Shown here: in pieces, positions 1-5,499 of the stretch | How positions within the stretch are numbered: position 1 is the stretch's first letter | How the letters are laid out: each line of letters begins with the position of its first letter | NCBI GenBank assembly: GCA_964601515.1 | Contig: CAZRNU010000170.1 | Coordinates: 1-5,963 of the forward strand | Source: PWND01 sp964601515 | GTDB lineage: Bacteria > Bacteroidota > Bacteroidia > Bacteroidales > UBA7960 | Length of the DNA stretch: 5,963 nt | Direction of reading: 5' to 3' | The notes under the pieces: model-generated | What the model was told of the DNA's origin: nothing | Database searches by the model: none | Seen by the model: the letters and a program-made list of their open reading frames with translations, nothing else | Program-made: the position numbers and the translations under genes

Positions 1-1
1 G

Positions 2-619
2 CCTGTTTCGGAAGAGTATTGGAAAAGAAGCAACTTGGAAGAGTCGCACAGAGAAATAATTTCTAAAACTAGAGGTATTGATGCAAATAAATTCCCGGCA
101 AAGTTTGATGAAGAATTTTTTGTTATGATAGAAAAAGTTGAAGGAGCAAAGGCCATAGATTTTGAACTTGAAATTGTGAAAGAATTTTTTGATGTAGATG
201 TGTTTATAAATATTCCTGTTGCAAAGCATCATGCAACTTCAGTTTTGACAAATGCCATGAAAAATCTTATGGGTTTGAATACACGAGCCTCAAATGTTAA
301 GTTTCATTTAAATGGACCATCTAGAAATGACCCCGATTTTCTTGCACAATGTATAGTAGATTTGAATTTAATTAGAAAAGCTGATCTTATCATTTCTGAT
401 ATGACTAATGTTATTATAACAAACGGCCCGGGTGGACCAGGTGAAATACTAAGTCCGATGAAGATTGTTGCAGGAAGAGATGCAGTGGCAATTGATAAAT
501 ATTGTGCTCAGGAATTGGGATTTTTTATTGAAGACGTTTTAACTGTGCAAAAAGGATTTGATGCCGGACTTGGAAAAATTGACTTAAATCAATTGAATAT
601 TGTTGAATTTGAAAATTAA
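2..619 (+). CDS. DUF362 domain-containing protein, C-terminal part (5' end outside window)
   Basis: The reading frame is open from base 2 and has no need of the TTG at 35, so this is the last 205 residues of a longer protein. Conserved-looking stretches typical of the DUF362 family are visible: a segment reading NIPVAKHHATSVLTNAMKNL, then a Gly-rich NGPGGPGE loop, then a segment ending GRDAVAIDKYCAQELG. DUF362 proteins are poorly characterised; some carry a 4Fe-4S ferredoxin domain or a Tat signal. No CxxCxxC cluster is visible in this C-terminal part, so any Fe-S module would have to lie upstream. The gene is followed after 33 bases by a same-strand gene for a secreted protein, which suggests one operon. 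The family call is from recognition of the sequence pattern; the biochemical role is unknown. The true start and N-terminal architecture cannot be seen. Confidence 0.85.
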   Translation, partial: PVSEEYWKRSNLEESHREIISKTRGIDANKFPAKFDEEFFVMIEKVEGAKAIDFELEIVKEFFDVDVFINIPVAKHHATSVLTNAMKNLMGLNTRASNVKFHLNGPSRNDPDFLAQCIVDLNLIRKADLIISDMTNVIITNGPGGPGEILSPMKIVAGRDAVAIDKYCAQELGFFIEDVLTVQKGFDAGLGKIDLNQLNIVEFEN

Positions 620-652
620 GTTTGCATTATTGATTATTGAAAAACAAAAGGT

Positions 653-1489
653 ATGAGAATCACATCATTTCTTATTTTATTTTTTACTGTATTTAGTCTA
701 ATCTCACAAACTTCAGAAGATATCCTTCCGGATGCAGAATGGCAGCAGGGTTGGAAAAAAGGAGATGTTCAGTTTTATAAAGGAGATGACCTTTTCTTTC
801 TAATTAATGGAGGTGCCGATTTATATATGGAGTATGGCTTTGTTGATGTTGCGGCAGTAGATTATATTCATTCTGTTTATGGTAAGCTTTATGTTGAAGT
901 TTATAAAATGGAGAATGCAAAAGCAGCCTTTGGAATATTTAGCATGAGCAAGGCAAATAGTATTGTGAAAATTTCTCCATCGCCATGGATAATTGTTTCT
1001 GATAAGTTTTTACATATTTGGAAAGCTGATTATTATATAACAATTTCTGGGGCCGGTTTTAACAAATCAGGCTTAAGCTCAGAGTATTTTATGCTTATGA
1101 GTTGTATTGTTGATAGGATAAAGGAAGAAAGCATTATTCCGGAAATTTTCTCTAATTATTATAGTGGAGAATGTGTTGATGATTTTGCATTTATAATGGG
1201 TCCATTAGCTTTAAACAATATTTATTCGTTTGGTTTTCAGGATATTTTTAATATAGAAAACGCAGTAATGATTGAAAAAGCCGGAACAAAAACAATTGTA
1301 TTTGAATACAGTTCAAAGCAAAACTGCCAAGAAAAATATGCAAACGTCTCTGACTTTATGTCGAAATCAAGCAGATTCAGTAGTTATTCTTCAGAAGATC
1401 ATACTTTGTTTTCAGTGAAAGACAGAAATAATAATATTCTAATAATTTCCCTGAAAGAGAATAGAATAATAGTAGAAATCAGACAATGA
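653..1489 (+). CDS. Secreted DUF6599-like protein of unknown function
   Basis: The product is 278 residues and starts with a typical signal peptide: Arg at residue 2, a hydrophobic core at about 4-17, then polar SQTSED, so it is probably exported to the periplasm or outer face. No lipobox cysteine is present near the cleavage site. The N-terminal third has W-rich spacing (W30, W34) and the motif INGGADLYMEYGF at 51-63, followed by a VEVYKMENAKAAFGIFSM stretch. This pattern resembles DUF6599 proteins, though I cannot confirm it by search. The ATG at 653 is preceded by AAAAGGT, a weak ribosome-binding site at best. It lies 33 bases after the DUF362 gene and is probably co-transcribed with it. 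The gene ends 16 bases before the convergent minus-strand gene, and no clear terminator hairpin is visible in the gap. The function is unknown. Confidence 0.75.
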   Translation: MRITSFLILFFTVFSLISQTSEDILPDAEWQQGWKKGDVQFYKGDDLFFLINGGADLYMEYGFVDVAAVDYIHSVYGKLYVEVYKMENAKAAFGIFSMSKANSIVKISPSPWIIVSDKFLHIWKADYYITISGAGFNKSGLSSEYFMLMSCIVDRIKEESIIPEIFSNYYSGECVDDFAFIMGPLALNNIYSFGFQDIFNIENAVMIEKAGTKTIVFEYSSKQNCQEKYANVSDFMSKSSRFSSYSSEDHTLFSVKDRNNNILIISLKENRIIVEIRQ

Positions 1490-1505
1490 ATCTTCTGTAA
1501 ATCTA

Positions 1506-2141
1506 TTAATGATCTTTTGGGATTATCCCATAGCAGCATCTACATCCTGCGCCCTGAGTACACTCCATAAGTGGCAAAGGAAGCTCGCTAATGGCTCTTT
1601 CTAGAGTATATCTTTTCTTTGAAAATGTTTTGCAATAGTCGCAAGAGTTCTTTGTTGGAAGGATTTCTATTTCAAATGGCGTTTTAATGTTTTTTTGATA
1701 AGATAACAGTTCCATTTGTCCGGCCAGTTTTCTAAGCTTAAGATATTCAGAAGGTTCATTTATTTGCATTGAAGCCATCTGGCTGTAGATAATGTTCAGA
1801 GCCTCGTAATCATCTGATTTTGCCTTTTCTTTTAATAGGTGCCCGAATAGCGCCCAGTGCACATCATAAAGAGTTACGTTTGTTTTAGCAGAATCTAAAA
1901 ACTCCTTTTTGAATTTTTCGTATTGTTTTTTTGAAAACCCCAGTGAATCAACGTGGTGAATCACAATAAGCTCCATGTGATCTTCCTCTTTAAGAAGTTG
2001 AACTCCTTTTTTTGTTTTCAAAACAAATACACTGCAGTTGCATTCCGGGCAAATAACTTTATTCTGTGGGGTAAAACCAAAAACAAAGCCGCAATAAGGG
2101 CACTTATTGGCTTTGTTTTTATTTAATGAGAATAATCCCAT
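1506..2141 (-). CDS. Uncharacterised protein with N-terminal zinc ribbon and C-terminal cysteine cluster
   Basis: The product is 211 residues using the ATG at 2141-2139. The frame stays open a further 20 codons upstream, but those codons lie in tRNA-Leu, so the internal ATG is preferred. An N-terminal zinc ribbon is clear: CPYC at residues 14-17 and CPEC at 31-34, with an extra C36. The middle (about 50-160) is charged and probably helical, without membrane segments. The C-terminus has a second cluster: C167 and C170 (CDYC), C194, C200, C202 and C203, with an LPLPLMECTQGAGCRCCYG stretch. That tail loosely resembles the C-terminal Cys motif of some phage head-morphogenesis (Mu F/SPP1 gp7-like) proteins, but nothing else supports a phage role. 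It is predicted cytoplasmic and probably binds two metal ions. The gene begins 18 bases after the tRNA-Leu 3' end, with no promoter or Shine-Dalgarno visible between them. I do not recognise the family. Confidence 0.7.
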   Translation of the reverse strand: MGLFSLNKNKANKCPYCGFVFGFTPQNKVICPECNCSVFVLKTKKGVQLLKEEDHMELIVIHHVDSLGFSKKQYEKFKKEFLDSAKTNVTLYDVHWALFGHLLKEKAKSDDYEALNIIYSQMASMQINEPSEYLKLRKLAGQMELLSYQKNIKTPFEIEILPTKNSCDYCKTFSKKRYTLERAISELPLPLMECTQGAGCRCCYGIIPKDH

Positions 2142-2159
2142 ACACGTTAAGTAAATCTG

Positions 2160-2244
2160 TACCCGGGGCCGGGATCGAACCGGCACGGCCGCAATGGCCA
2201 CAGGATTTTAAGTCCTGCGTGTCTACCAATTCCACCACCCGGGC
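2160..2244 (-). tRNA. tRNA-Leu (anticodon UAA)
   Basis: An 85-base cloverleaf can be drawn. The acceptor GCCCGGG (2244-2238) pairs with CCCGGGT (2167-2161), including one G-U at the end. The anticodon stem CAGGA/TCCTG encloses the loop CTTAAAA, giving anticodon TAA, which reads UUA and, by wobble, UUG. A long class II variable arm (GGCC-ATTGC-GGCC) and the T-arm GCCGG-TTCGATC-CCGGC are present. The discriminator base is A, as expected for leucine. CCA is not encoded (the next bases are CAG), so it must be added by a nucleotidyltransferase. It lies downstream of tRNA-Gly and immediately upstream of a protein-coding gene on the same strand. Confidence 0.96.
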
Positions 2245-2257
2245 AACAATGAGTGGT

Positions 2258-2283
2258 AAAAAAAACCTCTGTTTAGAGGTTTT
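2258..2283 (-). terminator. Rho-independent terminator-like hairpin between tRNA-Gly and tRNA-Leu
   Basis: Read on the minus strand, AAAACCTCT, loop AAAC, AGAGGTTTT forms a perfect 9-bp stem, and the run of T continues so that eight T in a row end at 2258. The stem starts one base after the tRNA-Gly discriminator position, a common arrangement for tRNA terminators. What is odd is that tRNA-Leu begins only 13 bases beyond the T-tract, which leaves no room for a separate standard promoter. On the plus strand the same hairpin is followed by only four T, so it is directional toward the minus strand. Confidence 0.75.
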
Positions 2284-2284
2284 G

Positions 2285-2357
<73 letters not shown>

Positions 2358-2368
2358 ATTTGAGGTTG

Positions 2369-2376
2369 CAAATATA
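2369..2376 (-). promoter_or_regulatory. Putative -7 promoter element for the tRNA-Gly/tRNA-Leu unit
   Basis: On the minus strand TATATTTG matches the Bacteroidota primary sigma factor -7 consensus TAnnTTTG exactly. It ends 11 bases before the first base of tRNA-Gly, so transcription would start about five bases upstream of the mature tRNA. No good TTG -33 element is seen at the expected 17-23 base spacing; that stretch is T/A-rich instead. The assignment rests on the -7 match and its position. Confidence 0.6.
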
Positions 2377-2442
2377 AATACTTTTTTGTTATGAAAAATA
2401 TTTTTTTAAAAAATTCTTTACTTCTGATTTTTTACTTTTCAA

Positions 2443-2473
2443 CTGTCACCGTTTTCTGTAACTTTTCTGTCAC
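2443..2473. repeat. Three short direct repeats CTGTnAC upstream of ompH
   Basis: CTGTCAC (2443-2449), CTGTAAC (2456-2462) and CTGTCAC (2467-2473) lie on the same strand with start-to-start distances of 13 and 11 bases, near one helical turn. They sit 90 bases upstream of the ompH -33 element in a gene-free divergent region. They could be binding sites for a regulator or chance repetition in low-complexity DNA; no known operator is recognised. Confidence 0.4.
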
Positions 2474-2477
2474 GATT

Positions 2478-2514
2478 GCATAATAAAAGCATTTTTTTCA
2501 TGTTTTATTATAGC
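2478..2514. promoter_or_regulatory. AT-rich inverted repeat in the tRNA/ompH intergenic region
   Basis: ATAATAAAA (2480-2488) pairs with TTTTATTAT (2503-2511). After a single G bulge at 2489, CAT (2490-2492) pairs with ATG (2500-2502) around a T-rich loop. The outer GC (2478-2479 with 2513-2514) adds two pairs after an A bulge, giving about 14 base pairs in all. No T-tract follows on the plus strand, so it is not a standard terminator. It could be a regulator-binding dyad, a cruciform-prone element or a relic. Its position is about 50 bases upstream of the ompH -33 element. Confidence 0.4.
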
Positions 2515-2562
2515 TATAATCACCTATAAACTTTGAATTATTGTTTATTGATTTAAAAATAG

Positions 2563-2591
2563 TTGATTATTCGAATAAATGTTTAATTTTG
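2563..2591 (+). promoter_or_regulatory. Promoter of ompH (TTG -N18- TAATTTTG)
   Basis: TTG at 2563-2565 and TAATTTTG at 2584-2591 are separated by 18 bases, fitting the Bacteroidota housekeeping promoter (TTG, 17-23 bases, TAnnTTTG). Transcription would start near 2597, giving a leader of about 50 bases. The leader is A/T-rich and has no Shine-Dalgarno before the ATG, as usual in this phylum. Confidence 0.7.
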
Positions 2592-2646
2592 CGCTTTGTG
2601 TGACTAAATTAAAACTGAAAAGTATTAACAATTAATAAAAGACCAA

Positions 2647-3165
2647 ATGAAAAAATTAGGAAGAGTTTTAGTAATTGCATTATCAATTATGATTATTAGT
2701 GGAATATCCACAACTGTTAGCGCTCAAAAAGTTGCTCATATTAATTCAAATGAACTTTTAAGAATGATGCCGGGAGTTGATTCTGTGCAAGCAAAAGTGG
2801 AAGCTTATGCTAAAGAGTTGCAGGATACATATCTTGCCCTTATTACTGAATTCCAGAAAAAATCTCAGGAATTTGAAGCAAATCAGGCAAACTTATCGGA
2901 TCTTATCAAACAATCAAGACAGAGAGATATTGAGAGTCTTAGAGAGAGAATTATGGAATTTCAGAATATGGCAGAAGAAGATTTGATGCAGCATGAAAAT
3001 AGATTGCTTTCTCCAATAATTGACAAAGCGAAAAAGGCTATTGAAGATGTAGCAAAAGAAAAAGGTTATGTATATGTATTGGATTCAGGAATGGGTACTG
3101 TACTTTATGCTGCTCCATCTGAAGATATAATGCCGCTTGTAAAAACAAAACTTGGAATCAAGTAA
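2647..3165 (+). CDS. OmpH/Skp family periplasmic chaperone
   Basis: The product is 172 residues, the usual size for Skp/OmpH. A signal peptide is clear: MKK start, hydrophobic core at 7-20, and a VSA-QK type I cleavage site after residue 26. The mature protein begins with the family pattern KVAHINSNELLRMMPGVDSVQ. It continues into a long Glu/Gln/Lys-rich helical region (about 45-125) that forms the coiled-coil tentacles in Skp. The C-terminal strand region has EKGYVYVLDSG near 138-148, typical of the small trimerisation body. Skp trimers hold unfolded outer-membrane proteins in the periplasm on the way to the BAM complex. In many Bacteroidota ompH genes sit next to bamA; here the gene is alone, with its own promoter and terminator. 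It may be one of several paralogues. The family is certain; the client set is unknown. Confidence 0.93.
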   Translation: MKKLGRVLVIALSIMIISGISTTVSAQKVAHINSNELLRMMPGVDSVQAKVEAYAKELQDTYLALITEFQKKSQEFEANQANLSDLIKQSRQRDIESLRERIMEFQNMAEEDLMQHENRLLSPIIDKAKKAIEDVAKEKGYVYVLDSGMGTVLYAAPSEDIMPLVKTKLGIK

Positions 3166-3178
3166 AGATATTATCATT

Positions 3179-3223
3179 AAAAAAATAAGGCTGTTAATTT
3201 ATTTTAGCAGCCTTATTTTTTTT
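3179..3223. terminator. Bidirectional Rho-independent terminator between ompH and the gamma-CA gene
   Basis: AAAAATAAGGCTG (3181-3193) pairs perfectly with CAGCCTTATTTTT (3208-3220), and a few weaker inner pairs are possible. Eight T (3216-3223) follow on the plus strand and seven A (3179-3185) precede it, so the minus-strand reading also ends in a T-tract. It lies 13 bases after the ompH stop and 4 bases after the end of the convergent gamma-carbonic anhydrase gene, so it can end both transcripts. Confidence 0.9.
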
Positions 3224-3227
3224 ACGG

Positions 3228-3752
3228 TTATTCATCTTCATCCCTATACCAACCGGAATACTTCACATAATTGTTAGATATTCTTTCTAAAAGGTTTTTG
3301 GTAAGGTCTTGACTTATGTCCTTAACTTTTTTTGCAGGAACTCCGGCGTAAATACTTCCGGGTTCGATTACAGTATTCTCTAAAACTACAGCCCCGGCAG
3401 CAATTATAGAGTTGCTCCCAACTATTGCATTATCCATAATTACAGCCCTCATTCCTACCAATACATTGTCGTGTATTGTGCAGCCGTGAACAATAGCCTG
3501 ATGTGCAATTGATACATTATTGCCGATATTGGTTGGCGCTGTTTGATATGTGCAATGAATGATAGCTCCATCTTGAACATTTACTTTATTTCCCATTTTT
3601 ATATAATGCACATCTCCACGTACAACAGCATTAAACCATATACTGCATTCATCACCCATTACTACATCTCCAATTATTGTAGCATTATCTGCAATGTAGC
3701 AGTTTTGTCCGAATTGAGGTGTTTTCCCTCTAAGTGTTTTTATAATTGGCAT
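3228..3752 (-). CDS. Gamma-carbonic anhydrase family protein (left-handed beta-helix)
   Basis: The product is 174 residues, the normal size for the YrdA/CaiE/PaaY branch of gamma-class carbonic anhydrases. Hexapeptide repeats run from about 15 to 145 (for example IIGDVV, SIIAAGAVV), followed by a C-terminal helix ending in the acidic tail YRDEDE. The three metal-ligand histidines match the Cam positions: H66 (IIHC), H84 (IAHQ) and H89 (IVHG). Active-site R45 and D47 (VVRGD) and Q60 (VQDG) are also present. The acidic proton-shuttle loop of Methanosarcina Cam is absent after H66, as in most bacterial homologues, so carbonic anhydrase activity is possible but not assured; many relatives have no measured activity. 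It is expected to be a cytoplasmic trimer. No TAnnTTTG element is seen in the repeat-filled 122 bases between it and nadB, which fits either read-through from nadB or an atypical promoter. Confidence 0.9.
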   Translation of the reverse strand: MPIIKTLRGKTPQFGQNCYIADNATIIGDVVMGDECSIWFNAVVRGDVHYIKMGNKVNVQDGAIIHCTYQTAPTNIGNNVSIAHQAIVHGCTIHDNVLVGMRAVIMDNAIVGSNSIIAAGAVVLENTVIEPGSIYAGVPAKKVKDISQDLTKNLLERISNNYVKYSGWYRDEDE

Positions 3753-3758
3753 GTGTTA

Positions 3759-3835
3759 AGTCGTAAGTCGTAAGTCGTAAGTCGTAAGTCAGCAGTCGAC
3801 AGTCAGCAGTCGACAGTCGGCAGTTAATAGTTAAT
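3759..3835. repeat. Tandem heptamer array, 11 units of AGTnnnn
   Basis: Eleven consecutive 7-base units without gaps: four AGTCGTA, then AGTCAGC, AGTCGAC, AGTCAGC, AGTCGAC, AGTCGGC, and finally AGTTAAT twice. AGT is invariant and AGTC is kept in nine units, while the last three positions vary. The array starts 6 bases upstream of the gamma-CA start codon and fills much of the nadB-CA spacer. The two AGTCGAC units contain the palindrome GTCGAC and can pair with each other. Such heptamer microsatellites are, to my recollection, scattered in intergenic DNA of some Bacteroidota; their role is unknown. Confidence 0.92.
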
Positions 3836-3836
3836 A

Positions 3837-3892
3837 AATCTTTTAATCTTACAAATCTTCAATCTTATAATCTTCTAATCTAAATAATCTAA
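3837..3892. repeat. Degenerate AATCTT (AAGATT) tandem array overlapping the nadB 3' end
   Basis: Seven AATCT cores start at 3837, 3845, 3854, 3861, 3869, 3877 and 3886, with spacings of 7-9 bases; the first five are AATCTT. It follows the heptamer array by one base. The last units lie inside nadB, covering its stop codon (3877-3875) and the codons for the final Leu-Asp-Tyr-Leu-Asp. The irregular period suggests an old or eroding repeat. Confidence 0.7.
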
Positions 3893-5434
3893 CGAATAGT
3901 GCAAACCAATACTATTTGTTCTTTTCATGGCATGTTTTATTACTAAATAAGCCACGCTAATTATATTCCTGAGTTCGCAGAGTTTTGGAGAAAGTATTGA
4001 TTTTACATATAACTCCTCTGTTTCTCTGAAAATCAGATTAAGCCTATTGAATGCTCTTTTAAGTCTTAAGTTTGATCTTACAATTCCTACATAATTGCTC
4101 ATTATACTTTGCACTTCTCTTAAACTTTGAATAATAAGAATCATTTCTTCATTCATAACAGTTCCTTCGGCATTCCAGTCGGGAATACTTTCGCAAATTT
4201 CAGTTTTGTTAAACTCATTAATTGCGTGTTCGGCAGTTCTGTTTGCCATCACTAAAGCTTCAAGTAACGAATTTGAGGCCATTCTGTTTGCCCCATGCAT
4301 TCCTGTAGATGCGCATTCTCCTGCTGCATAAAGATTTGTTATGCTTGAGCGCCCAAATTCATCAGTTTTTATTCCTCCACATATATAATGAGCAGCCGGA
4401 ACAACCGGAATCATATCTTTTCTAATATCAATTCCTAAGGAAAGGCATTTTTCATGAATTGTTGGAAATTTATCAATTAGTTCATCATGATTTAAATTAG
4501 TACAGTCAAGACAAACATGATCATCTCCACTAATTTTCATCTCCTGGTCAATTGCACGTGCAACAATATCTCTTGGAGCTAATGATTTTCGCCGGTCGTA
4601 TTTTTGCATAAACTCTTTGCCATCAAGTGTTTTCAATACGGCCCCGAAACCTCTTATAGCTTCAGTAATTAAAAATGAAGGTCTTTGATTTGGATTATAA
4701 AGACTAGTAGGGTGGAATTGAACAAATTCCATATTCTCAATTACTCCTCTTGCACGATGAACCATTGCAACTCCATCTCCGGTAGCAATAATAGGATTTG
4801 TTGTATTGTTATAAATCATTCCGGCACCACCTGTTGCCATAAGGGTTTTCTTTGCAAGGAATGTCTCAACTTTTTGAGTATTTGGGTTTAAAACATAAGC
4901 CCCGTAGCATTTTATTCCAGGGAAGTGCTTGGTAACAACATGTCCTAAATGATGTTGTGTTATAATTTCAATGGCAAAATGATTTTCGAAAATAGTAATA
5001 TTAGGATGCTCTCTTACTTTTTTTTCAAGTGCTCTGATAATTTCTTTGCCTGTATTGTCTTTATGATGCAAAACTCTGTATTCAGAATGGCCTCCTTCTC
5101 TGCCTAAGTTAAATTTTCCATCATTATCGGTATCGAATTGGGTTCCTAAACTTATTAGATCATTAATTCTTTTATAAGATTCACCGATAATTAATCTAAC
5201 GATGTTTTCATTGCAAAGCCCTCGTCCACAATCCAGAGTGTCGTTTACATGCTTATCAACGGAGTCGGGTGGGTACATAACTGCTGCTATTCCACCTTGT
5301 GCATATCTAGTATTCGACTCAGGCAAAGTTGTTTTTGATATTAAGTTAACTTTACCTTTATCAGCAACTTTCAGGGCAAATATCAAGCCTGTTATGCCGC
5401 TGCCAATTACTAGGAAATCGCTTATTTTTTGCAT
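3875..5434 (-). CDS. nadB: L-aspartate oxidase
   Basis: This flavoenzyme oxidises L-aspartate to iminoaspartate, which NadA (not in this window) condenses with dihydroxyacetone phosphate to quinolinate in de novo NAD synthesis. The product is 519 residues, close to the 540 of E. coli. The Rossmann FAD motif GSGITG is at 11-16, followed by the NTRYAQGGIAAV segment (41-52). Residues equivalent to the E. coli catalytic set are present: E113 (REGGHSEYR), H241 (FHPTSL), R288 (LAPRDIVARAID) and H349 (AHYICGG). The GANRMASNSLLEALV stretch (381-395) distinguishes it from fumarate reductase and succinate dehydrogenase flavoproteins. A C-terminal helical domain (about 420-510) is complete. The final residues run into a tandem repeat, so the exact C-terminus may be variable. 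It is cytoplasmic. It lies 65 bases downstream of sucB on the same strand and may have its own promoter. Confidence 0.97.
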   Translation of the reverse strand: MQKISDFLVIGSGITGLIFALKVADKGKVNLISKTTLPESNTRYAQGGIAAVMYPPDSVDKHVNDTLDCGRGLCNENIVRLIIGESYKRINDLISLGTQFDTDNDGKFNLGREGGHSEYRVLHHKDNTGKEIIRALEKKVREHPNITIFENHFAIEIITQHHLGHVVTKHFPGIKCYGAYVLNPNTQKVETFLAKKTLMATGGAGMIYNNTTNPIIATGDGVAMVHRARGVIENMEFVQFHPTSLYNPNQRPSFLITEAIRGFGAVLKTLDGKEFMQKYDRRKSLAPRDIVARAIDQEMKISGDDHVCLDCTNLNHDELIDKFPTIHEKCLSLGIDIRKDMIPVVPAAHYICGGIKTDEFGRSSITNLYAAGECASTGMHGANRMASNSLLEALVMANRTAEHAINEFNKTEICESIPDWNAEGTVMNEEMILIIQSLREVQSIMSNYVGIVRSNLRLKRAFNRLNLIFRETEELYVKSILSPKLCELRNIISVAYLVIKHAMKRTNSIGLHYSLDYLD

Positions 5435-5450
5435 TATAGAATAGTTTATG

Positions 5451-5458
5451 CAAATGTA
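5451..5458 (-). promoter_or_regulatory. Putative -7 element upstream of nadB
   Basis: On the minus strand TACATTTG matches TAnnTTTG, 16 bases before the nadB ATG, so the leader would be about 10 bases. No TTG is visible 17-23 bases further upstream, so the -33 half is missing or degenerate. If real, it lets nadB be transcribed independently of sucB. Confidence 0.45.
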
Positions 5459-5499
5459 ATAAATGTTTTATTTAAAGATTTCTTTATAAAAACTAAACA

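Noticed and set aside
35..37. TTG as start of the DUF362 gene
   Set aside because: The frame is open upstream to base 2, and the conserved family needs much more N-terminal sequence than this start would give.
2142..2201. N-terminal 20-codon extension of the zinc-ribbon gene
   Set aside because: These codons overlap tRNA-Leu, and the composition (AIAAVPVRSRPRV) comes from the tRNA. The ATG at 2141 leads directly into the zinc ribbon.
2777..2986. Plus-strand 69-residue ORF within ompH
   Set aside because: It lies entirely inside the ompH coding region in another frame and has no features of its own.
3759..3892. CRISPR array
   Set aside because: Units are 7-9 bases with no spacers and there are no cas genes nearby; it is a simple tandem repeat.
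5202..5444. Plus-strand 80-residue ORF opposite the nadB start
   Set aside because: It is a shadow of nadB on the opposite strand; nadB has full family motifs through this region and the ORF resembles nothing recognisable.
5459..5499. Terminator between sucB and nadB
   Set aside because: Only weak A/T pairings (AAAGA/TCTTT, and AATGTTT with AAACATT) are visible, with no GC-rich stem or T-tract, so termination here is not supported.
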